Part shown: one piece after another, positions 57,021-64,000 of the stretch
Layout of the letters: each line of letters begins with the position of its first letter
Position numbering within the stretch: position 1 is the first letter of the stretch
Origin: Albugo candida
Taxonomy: Eukaryota; Oomycota; Peronosporomycetes; Albuginales
Assembly: GCA_040437565.1 (NCBI GenBank)
Contig: JBDOQK010000014.1
Location: 124,001-188,000 of the forward strand
Length of the DNA stretch: 64,000 nt
Direction: 5' to 3'
Position numbers and translations under genes: made by a program
The notes under the pieces: model-generated
Seen by the model: only the letters and a program-made list of their open reading frames with translations
Told to the model about the DNA's origin: nothing
Database searches by the model: none

Positions 57021-57582
57021 GGGAAGCCGTTATAGCCCCCTTAGTGCGTTCGCTATAATCCTTTCAGTTTAATATGATTGGCTAAGTATTAGGTGCTTCA
57101 GCCACTGCAAGTTGAACCAGTATCTCTGCAACTGCGTGGGGGCCATCTGGATCGACCCGAAGGAATCAACCATCTGCATGATCGACGCAAGGAATTCGTC
57201 GGAATTTGAGCTCTTTGCAGCAGCCCTGGATGCACGCATGCAAAGAAGATTTGGCCGTTCAGGAGGGTACGACACAATGGAATGCACGAAGATGTAAAGT
57301 GCAACAACATGGCCCACAGCACTCAGTTTATAGAACAATATATTGTTGTGTTATGAACAAACCGTGAACTATAAAATAGTATAAATAAGAATGATCACAA
57401 ACGAACAAAGGCAAACGCAACCTGAACTAAATGATTGCGAATCGAGCGCATAATAATTGACGTTAACAAGGAGCAGGCAGTTGATCATATTATCGTATTG
57501 TCCCTTATCTAGGCGTACGTTAGCACTATGGCAGCAAAAATTAAGCCAATCATATCAAACTGAGGGGATTTTAACGGTTCCC
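57021..57582 (+). mobile_element. MULE deletion derivative with 9 bp target duplication
   Basis: The ends match the MULE at 22864-25714: GGGAAGCCGTTATAGCCCCC at the left and, reversed, GGGAACCGTTAAAATCCCC at the right. Flanks TAAGAAAAA (57012-57020) and TAAGAGAAA (57583-57591) agree at 8 of 9 positions, the MULE-type duplication length. It retains only the transposase C-terminus (N-S-S-E-F-E-L-F-A-A-A-L-D-A-R-M-Q-R-R, 57112-57297) plus subterminal sequence. Confidence 0.85.
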
Positions 57583-57629
57583 TAAGAGAAACTAGTTAAA
57601 AAAGTAAAAGCGACAAGAAAACCAAGATG

Positions 57630-58340
57630 TACAAGGAATGACGGGGAGAAAAGTCAGATGAAAAAAGGAAAGGCGGCTAGAAAGTCAGAATGAAAACCAT
57701 AAGCGACAGGTAGAGTCAGGTGAAAAAGGAAAGGCGGTGAGAAAGTCTGGTGAAAAAGGAAAGGCGGTGAGAAAGTCTGATGAAAAAGAAAAAACGGTGA
57801 GAAAGTCAGATGAAAAAGGAAAGCGGCGAGAAAAGTCAGATGAAAGAAGGAAAGGCGGCTAGAAAACCTGAACGAATAAAGAAAGGGGGCTAGAAAACCT
57901 GAACGAATAAAGAAAGGGNNNNNNNNNNNNNNNNNNNNNNNNNNNNNNNNNNNNNNNNNNNNNNNNNNNNNNNNNNNNNNNNNNNNNNNNNNNNNNNNNN
58001 NNNNNNNNNNNNNNNNNNGGTGAAAAAGGAAAGGCGGTGAGAAAGTCTGATGAAAAAGAAAAAACGGTGAGAAAGTCAGATGAAAAAGGAAAGCGGCGAG
58101 AAAAGTCAGATGAAAGAAGGAAAGGCGGCTAGAAAACCTGAACGAATAAAGAAAGGGGGCTAGAAAACCTGAACGAATAAAGAAAGGGGGCTAGAAAGCT
58201 ATATTATAAGAGATAAGCGACAAGAAAAGTCAGGTGAACAAGGAAAGGTGGCTAGGAAAGTCAGCTGTGAAAGGAAAAGTTGCAGGAAAGTCAGATGGAA
58301 AAGCAAGAAAACTCAGACGAAACAGGAAAGGCGGCAGCAG
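57630..58340 (+). repeat. Purine-rich 30 bp minisatellite
   Basis: Tandem units of about 30 bp, consensus like GTCAGATGAAAAAGGAAAGGCGGTGAGAAA split into GTCAGATGAA / AAAGGAAAGG / CGGTGAGAAA. The plus strand is mostly A and G. In one frame the unit gives a 10-residue repeat (R-K-S-D-E-K-G-K-A-V) for about five units before a TAG. The gap at 57919-58018 is an overlap artefact (57749-57918 equals 58019-58188), so the true array is about 270 bp shorter than drawn. Confidence 0.85.
57919..58188. other. 100 N gap with overlapping flanks
   Basis: N fills 57919-58018. Positions 58019-58188 repeat 57749-57918 (170 bp) inside the minisatellite; tandem repetition makes the exact overlap uncertain. Confidence 0.75.
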
Positions 58341-58543
58341 GAAGCGGATGGGCAAAGGAAGGAAGCTGGTGAAATTTTCAGAGTCCTATAAACAAACCCA
58401 ATCAATATTACTGAGACTCTGGATATATGAAACAGCTGAAATATTGTGTACGATGGTAAGCTTTATACTGAACGCGAATGCTCGATGAACTCACGTTGAC
58501 TTAAAGCTTCATTTTGGATTTCAACAGCTACAAGCAATCAAGA

Positions 58544-58669
58544 ATGGTCTCCACCCAGTTTTTCTTGGTTCAACTCGCCGTCTTTGCTATGGTTATCTCC
58601 AAATCTGTCGGATCGATTACCACTAATGCGATTTGCGATCCTGCTGATCCGTTTTATCCGGATTGTTAA
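58544..58669 (+). CDS. Putative small secreted two-cysteine peptide (41 aa)
   Basis: ATG at 58544 opens a 41-codon frame. Its first about 24 residues (M-V-S-T-Q-F-F-L-V-Q-L-A-V-F-A-M-V-I, then S-V-G-S) have the shape of a cleavable signal peptide. The predicted mature part is only about 17 residues, with two cysteines in the block A-I-C-D-P-A-D-P-F-Y-P-D-C at the end. Two AATAAA signals follow (58765, 58794). Alternatively a donor GTTAAG at 58665 could extend it through an intron. The type resembles the small cysteine-containing secreted peptides of oomycetes, but no named family is recognised and function is unknown. Confidence 0.45.
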   Translation: MVSTQFFLVQLAVFAMVISKSVGSITTNAICDPADPFYPDC

Positions 58670-59254
58670 GCTCGCGCTATTTTCCCTTGGCCCCATCCGA
58701 AAATGTCGCGGACCCAACTAATGTCACGCTGGTAACTCTGATCTTCACTATCTGCCAGAAAAGCAATAAATCTAGCGCAAAAAAATCCTTTTCAATAAAT
58801 TTTTGTATTCATGTCTCTTACCTTCATTTCTGACTACCATTCGCTCGAACACGCTCTTTGTTGAGTCGGATCAGTAGTCAGCAGCCGAGTATCCCTGTTT
58901 TAACCCTGCTGATAGGAATAAACGGATACTACATGCTTTGCTCGAAGTGAACACTACACTTCAATTCCTCCGTCAATGGACTTGTGTCCTCTCAATCTGA
59001 TTATACAATGTGCTTCATTACTATTTGACCTTTCTGTGGTAGATAATGGCTGTTAAATGGAAACAAATCAGATATGTAAGATGCATGTTATAATCCTGAT
59101 TAATCAAGGACATTGACGTAGTGTCCTAGTATAGATTATTTTAGACCATTTCGGAGGTTGAATCTACGACAAACAAGGACAGCCATACTAATATATGCAA
59201 TTTGATCTTAGACCATTTCAATTGATCCTGGAGTGTATTTCATAACTTTATTAA
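58670..59254. other. No gene seen
   Basis: Spacer between the small peptide frame and the hAT relic. It has two AATAAA motifs near its left end and nothing else recognised. Confidence 0.5.
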
Positions 59255-61310
59255 TCAACCCTGGTTCATATCCCTGTCAGCACAATTGATAACAACCTTC
59301 TTAAGGTTGTCGAATTGTTTAGCGTGTAGGATACCTTCCAAAGAGAAGCTGGTCAAGGCTGATCTATACCAATCACGTTCATAGTTGATCATGGAGAAAT
59401 CTGCTTCTACCGTCGCAGTATTAGGGAGAACCGAAGCAAGCCCACATGCTATCTTATAGGAATGTGGGAAACGACGATAAATTGTACTCCAGGCTTTGCT
59501 GAAATTGAAATAACCAGAGGCATTGCTTCCTGCCTTTTGCAGTGTATGCTCCAGCGTGGGTTCCCTGGCCACTGTCCGCACCAGTGTATCAAACTCATGG
59601 ATAATCAAATGGTCCAAAGCCTCTTTGTTAAACATACCTACTTGGCGTAATCTGGTCTCCTGGTTACTTAGAAGATGAATAAATTCAAGTGACAAAAGCT
59701 CTGAAAATTCCAAAGGCAGGGTAGGTGGCACGCACGCCGAGCTACCCTCATTCTTCATGTGCCTTTCTTCAGCGATAGATGCAATAGCGTGCACGGCCTG
59801 GATATAAATCAGAGATGAGCTACTCACCGCAGCATCCACAGCTTCCTTATTCATTATCACGTGAGAGAAAGTGCAAGCAGGCTTGTCGATTGTACCTGCT
59901 CAAGCGTCTTGGAGAACTTCACAGAGATAGGTCCCCGCTTTGAAATCTCGCATCCTCGAGTAGAATATCATCCTCTTTTATCTCTACATTCGGAGTCTGA
60001 GATCCACCAATCGCGCCTTTAAAGTCTTTGTTAAGACTGGGAAGTTGAATGATTTGCTGACCAAGCGTCAGGTTGTTTCCCTGGAGTGATGAGCTGGTGG
60101 GTTTTATCATATCCAGGAACTTGTCAACAACAATCGACAACAACCACCACTCATCTTTTGGCCGCCAAGGGACATCTTTTTCATGAGAAAGGTCATCACA
60201 CGGTCTCGATGCTTCCGATATCAGGAGGTTGCCTAAGCCAAAAGAGGACCAGCGCACTGTGATATAGTAAGAGCTTTTAAATTTCATTTCATATATAAAT
60301 TTCTGTTGACGTCGAAGATAGCCGATCATGGTAGTGAGAGTGCTCATGAAGTCTTCCGGTAGCAATTGCAAAGCTTTGTTCAACGCGTGTTCAAGTTGAT
60401 GAGCCCCACACCACACCCTGTGCATACCTGGCGGAGCAACAGTCTGAAATCTTGAAGCCAATCCTTACGAAGTCCGGTCATCGAATTAGCAGCATTCGTT
60501 GTAACTACAATAACTTTCTGTCTCCAACGACCATCGAGAGCTGTCAAGAAATGATCGAATAACTCAAACATAGATTCCCCACTATGGTCCTCATACATTG
60601 GGATCGCACGAACGTGAAAATTGCATGTGTCAGCTTCTGTGGGAAGCCTTATGCGGAATTCCAGCAAGAAATACCATAGTAATTAGTGGAATTATCTATC
60701 CAAACAGAGAAGGCCCATTCTCGTCTTAGTAACCACACTGAGCATCTCTAGGCTCAGTGCACAAGTGATTCGAGCTAACGAGGAAACGTCATTTCGTGCA
60801 CGTATCCAAGCTTTGACGCTTGACCTGACTGCTCTCGGGACATCGTTACAACTTTTACACATTGAGAGAAGGAAAGACCGCACGCCAAAAAACTCTGCGC
60901 ATGCGCAAGTTGCGATACATTTTGGATAACGGCAGCGTAGTTGGCGACGACTAACAAAACTTCTCCTTCTTTTGAAATTTCTGTGACCAGCGTGAAAAGG
61001 GATCTGGCCGAAGATAGCGCTTGGTTTTCTTCGTCATTGTCGTCCACGTCAAACAATGTCCTCAGAATCAAACCATCGACAATGTTCCTCGAGATCGCTA
61101 TAGAAGTCTTTGATGTTACTCGCCTTGGGGAAAAGCTGGGATGTAGGAAGTTGAAAAAAATGACTCTAGCTTGCCAGACTGCGGTGTTGGATCACCTCTC
61201 TCGGCAGCATCTGAAAGGTTCTCTCAACGAACACGCTCGAGAAAGCTGTATACTGAGATCATTTCTTTGGATGCTGCATGTGATTACGAATGTTGTCCGT
61301 ACGGAATGCA
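59255..61310 (-). pseudogene. hAT-type transposase relic
   Basis: Minus-strand frames in order. An upstream part (61071-60775) has I-S-K-E-G-E-V-L-L-V-V-A-N-Y. The core (60667-60380) has V-T-T-N-A-A-N-S-M-T-G-L, and 60461-59919 has H-R-V-W-C-G-A-H-Q-L-E-H-A-L-N-K-A. The C-terminal 201-codon frame (59860-59255) carries a hAT dimerisation-type region: L-P-N-T-A-T-V-E-A-D-F-S-M-I-N-Y-E-R-D followed by L-T-S-F-S-L-E-G-I-L-H-A-K-Q-F. This order fits oomycete hAT-like elements with V-W-C-x-x-H-Q and T-V-E-x-D-F-S motifs. At least three frame breaks are present. Terminal repeats were not found. Confidence 0.7.
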
Positions 61311-61313
61311 TTG

Positions 61314-61413
61314 NNNNNNNNNNNNNNNNNNNNNNNNNNNNNNNNNNNNNNNNNNNNNNNNNNNNNNNNNNNNNNNNNNNNNNNNNNNNNNNNNNNNNNN
61401 NNNNNNNNNNNNN
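61314..61413. other. 100 N gap upstream of hAT relic
   Basis: No flank overlap is visible; it may hide the N-terminal BED finger of the hAT transposase. Confidence 0.9.
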
Positions 61414-61520
61414 GGACAGTATCCTAGAAAAAGTTTCGCTGTCCTAGATAGAGCAGGCCTGCGCGTGTACTGTAGGCTACAAAAAGTAACGTAATTTTTC
61501 TAAAATTCATTCAACAAAAA

Positions 61521-62481
61521 GGGAATTGTTGTATTCACTCCTTTTTTGGTTAAATCCACTCCCTTTCTAAGTCAGGTGGTACACATTATTAAACTATGTA
61601 TACTTTATGCCTATATTTAGTCAACTGTTGTATTCACTCGCTTTCAAGTCAAGCGGCACACATTATTATACTATGTATACTTTTTATTTATACATAGAAA
61701 ATTGTTATATTCACTCCTTTTCAAGTCACGTGACACATATAGATACCTCGCAGAGAGGAGAAAGGGGCATTGAATACGCCGAGATGCAATCTGTAGCGTC
61801 CGTTCTGATACTTGAGACAGGTGTGCACCACCACGGTCCCATTTCAAGTATGCATTTTTCCCGATAGCCAAACGTTTGACAGTCATTGCGTATCCCTGGC
61901 CAAACGCCCACTTCTGTGCTGCGGAAAGAAATTCTTCACGGCTACCCTATACGACCTTTTGGAGAGGTAGCATGTCTGGAGTGCTGATTGCGCAAGCTAA
62001 GCACAAAGGTGTGGCATTTGCTGCGCGTCAGCGTTCTGTTATTGCGTGAATGGTAGCATCTCTTTACATGCCGTTGTCGTTCGATGGAAGCAAATTTTTC
62101 AATGTTGATGTCGAAGTCAAGTCGTTTGCATCCGCTGTATTGAGAAACAGAAAGTATGGCGTCAGTTACCATTTGCCTCCGTTCTAGCATGACTGCCTTG
62201 CTACAATGATCGCTCTCTTTACAGTACAATTCGCACGCTCCACAGTTGAAGTTGGTGGAAGGCAAGTCGCGGAGAGGGCAAAAGGTTCATTTATCTGAAG
62301 AGTAATCACGTAGACGTGAGTGAATTTAATTGAAAGCATGTCAATATAATTTTTCTGGTCACGTAACGTACTAGGTAGTGAAAAGGAGTGAATAAAAAGT
62401 ATACAAAGTATACTTATGTGTACCACCTGATTTAAAAAAGGAGGTAATTTAACCAAAAAGGGAATGAATATAACAATTCCC
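61521..62481. mobile_element. Non-autonomous hAT-like element with exact 8 bp target duplication
   Basis: AACAAAAA flanks both ends (61513-61520 and 62482-62489). Ends are inverted repeats of about 85 bp starting GGGAATTGTTGTATTCA / GGGAATTGTTATATTCA and running through TTTTTGGTTAAAT, then AGTCAGGTGGTACACAT / AATCAGGTGGTACACAT. Parts of the left repeat recur twice inside (about 61621 and 61700). No transposase is encoded. An 8 bp duplication fits the hAT superfamily. The interior holds an unassigned frame. Confidence 0.85.
61942..62265 (-). CDS. Unrecognised frame inside the hAT-like element
   Basis: 107 codons, Cys/His/Arg-rich (C-G-A-C-E-L-Y-C-K-E-S-D-H-C near the start, S-I-E-R-Q-R-H-V-K-R-C-Y-H in the middle). 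It sits between the terminal repeats of a non-autonomous element, so it may be captured host sequence or chance. No family is recognised. Confidence 0.25.
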   Translation of the reverse strand: MPSTNFNCGACELYCKESDHCSKAVMLERRQMVTDAILSVSQYSGCKRLDFDINIEKFASIERQRHVKRCYHSRNNRTLTRSKCHTFVLSLRNQHSRHATSPKGRIG

Positions 62482-62553
62482 AACAAAAATAAGATAACGA
62501 GGAGTATCCAACGATATTACTTTGCGTTTTTGACATCAAACCATTTGTGAAAT

Positions 62554-63575
62554 ATGAAAACGCATTGTTTAAGCACTGAGGAGGAAGTTACCATTGTCAG
62601 ATTGCATCAGGCAGGCTCAAAATCACTGCTTAAACAGGTTTCAATCAGTCAACCATTTCGACAGTGCTACAGAACTGTCGTGAAAGGGGTAGGACGGAGA
62701 GTCCCAAGTCAAGAGGAAGACCACCAAAACTTTCAGAAAGGGAACGCAGTTCTATTGGGCGCATGGTGATGCAAAACCGGCGGGCGCTACTAGCAGAAAT
62801 CGCGAACAATGCGAATACTCCGGCATCGCCAGGCACAATCCGTATCGCCCTCCAAGAAATGGGGATCGAGCGCCGCATTACCGCCAAGATTTTTTGACAG
62901 ATAAGCACAAGGTCAAGAGATTGAAGTTTGCTCGGAAATACAAAAACTGGACAGTACAGGACTAGAAGAAGGTCATTTGGAGTCCACCTTTGATATTGGC
63001 AAGAAAGGTTATTGTGTGGCTTCGCGTGGATGAAAGTTCGTTTTTTAATGTTTGGCGCCAACATTTTGGAGTGAATGGTCCTCGGTGATGAGAGGATTCT
63101 ACAGATGGTCATCATGCCACCCCAGCATCGCACTTCCCCTGACTTTGTCAATCTGATCTAAGACGCTGCACTTGGAACATGGATGGACGACTAGGATGAC
63201 AAGCAAGACTTAATTATTATGGAGGATGGTGAACCAGTCTACCGTAGTAGTGCAGCAAAGACCTGGCGTGAAAAGAGATCGCTTGCACAGCTAGAATGGC
63301 CTGCCCCAAGGTCATGATCTCAACTCCATCGAAAACCTGTGAAAGAAACCATAAGATGCCGTCCAAGACGCGACAGGCCATAAAATATCGCAGAAATGGC
63401 TACCATACTTGGTGAGGAATAACGCAAGGTATCTCTCGAGATGCTTCGATACCTAGTGGATTCAATGCCATCGCGAATTGCTGCTGTTCTTGCTGCCAAG
63501 GCTGGATCATCTCGCTGGTGAGCCCTCCTCAATGCCACGCACATTTTCGACGAACACTGTAATTCCTGCATATAA
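62554..63575 (+). pseudogene. Tc1/mariner transposase relic 2
   Basis: The N-terminal frame 62554-62769 (V-T-I-V-R-L-H-Q-A-G) gives way to 62664-62897 with the AT-hook-like linker R-G-R-P-P-K-L-S-E-R-E-R and a second helix-turn-helix (R-A-L-L-A-E-I-A-N-N-A-N). Downstream, V-D-E-S-S-F-F-N-V-F (about 63030) resembles the first catalytic block. M-E-D-G-E-P-V-Y-R-S-S-A-A-K-T-W (about 63220-63270) and L-N-S-I-E-N-L (about 63322-63342) mark the second and third catalytic regions. Frameshifts and stops inactivate it. It differs from the relic at 10 kb. Confidence 0.75.
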
Positions 63576-63579
63576 ATAC

Positions 63580-64000
63580 TGCAGCAAGGACGTTAATAGA
63601 CTTCATTGTCAGCCTTGAGCATTGTTCTAGAATTATTGTGGCTCTTTGATCATTAGAAAATTGATTCTTTGCCGAGGTTGAAGCGATAACTTAGCCCTCA
63701 CATCAAAATAACGTATACTTGTCGTAGGCCACTATATATCGTTGAATTATGGGCAGTACGGTACAAGTAGATGTGCGGTACAGAATCAATGGATGTTAAT
63801 TGGTAGACTAACTGGTATGGTGAACAAAGGACCTTGAATAAATAATATGTATACTTTTGGCTCATGCTGTTTTTCTGGATATTCCATCCCTCTGATCAAG
63901 GGTCTCGAGTAGTCTACCACGGAGAATATCACACTCCCACCACAACAAGCATGAGTGGATTCAGTCAGTTGGTTTTCTTTAATTTGTAGTCATATAAACC
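63580..64000. other. No gene seen
   Basis: AT-rich sequence after the Tc1/mariner relic. The expected transposon end was not located. Confidence 0.45.

Noticed and set aside
57630-58340. CRISPR array
   Set aside because: Units are directly tandem with no unique spacers, purine-rich and eukaryotic in context; it is a minisatellite.

Overview
This 64 kb window reads as gene-poor, repeat-choked nuclear DNA of a eukaryote, most likely an oomycete (downy mildew, Albugo or Phytophthora relative). The evidence is a folate/biopterin (FBT/BT1-type) transporter relic, an effector-like relic with an R-S-L-N plus acidic motif, very short spliceosomal introns (47-66 bp), and a mixture of Ty1/copia, LINE, MULE, hAT and Tc1/mariner elements with tRNA-derived SINEs. 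The genus cannot be resolved from sequence alone. Nearly every reading frame is broken; this is a transposon graveyard with a small island of host genes. The sequence carries 15 gaps of exactly 100 N. Six of them are flanked by identical copies of the same 144-312 bp, so the duplicated frames beside them are assembly artefacts and not paralogues.

Layout. 0-1.3 kb: degenerate effector-like relic. 1.4-9.8 kb: two LINE relics on the + strand (A, B); B carries a reverse-oriented SINE. 9.9-10.9 kb: Tc1/mariner relic. 11.3 kb: second SINE family. 12.58-17.34 kb: Ty1/copia element with both LTRs. 17.4-19.2 kb: copia pol fragment (-). 19.5-20.7 kb: LINE 3' fragment (E). 21.0-22.7 kb: relic of a D-G-H-E-R-type DDE transposase. 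22.86-25.71 kb: MULE with about 65 bp terminal inverted repeats. 26.0-28.2 kb: a second MULE with a SWIM finger. 28.7-34.8 kb: LINE C (-). 35.0-37.8 kb: copia fragment (-).

The host-gene island is 39.2-45.1 kb. It holds a putative secreted protein (-), a divergently transcribed HDHD5/CECR5-like HAD hydrolase with at least five small introns (+), a copia relic abutting its 3' end, and an FBT/BT1 transporter pseudogene (-). 45.2-52.3 kb is LINE D (-), split by a complete copia element at 47.30-52.26 kb and by a SINE with a perfect 14 bp target duplication. 52.3-54.75 kb holds two SINEs head to head and another copia fragment. The right end has a MULE deletion derivative (57.02-57.58 kb), a 30 bp minisatellite, a 41-residue secreted cysteine peptide at 58.54 kb, an hAT transposase relic (59.3-61.3 kb), a non-autonomous hAT-like element with an exact 8 bp target duplication (61.52-62.48 kb) and a second Tc1/mariner relic (62.55-63.58 kb).

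Nesting order can be read directly because paralogous LINE copies preserve the empty sites. The copia insertion in LINE D is unoccupied in LINE C at 29510-29514, and the SINE insertion in LINE D is unoccupied in LINE E at 20264-20277. I found no convincing new multi-gene system. The most interesting items are the gag start codon lying inside the half-tRNA primer-binding site in two different copia elements, two distinct tRNA-derived SINE families, the MULE and hAT-like deletion derivatives with clean target duplications, and the tiny secreted peptide beside a purine-rich in-frame minisatellite.
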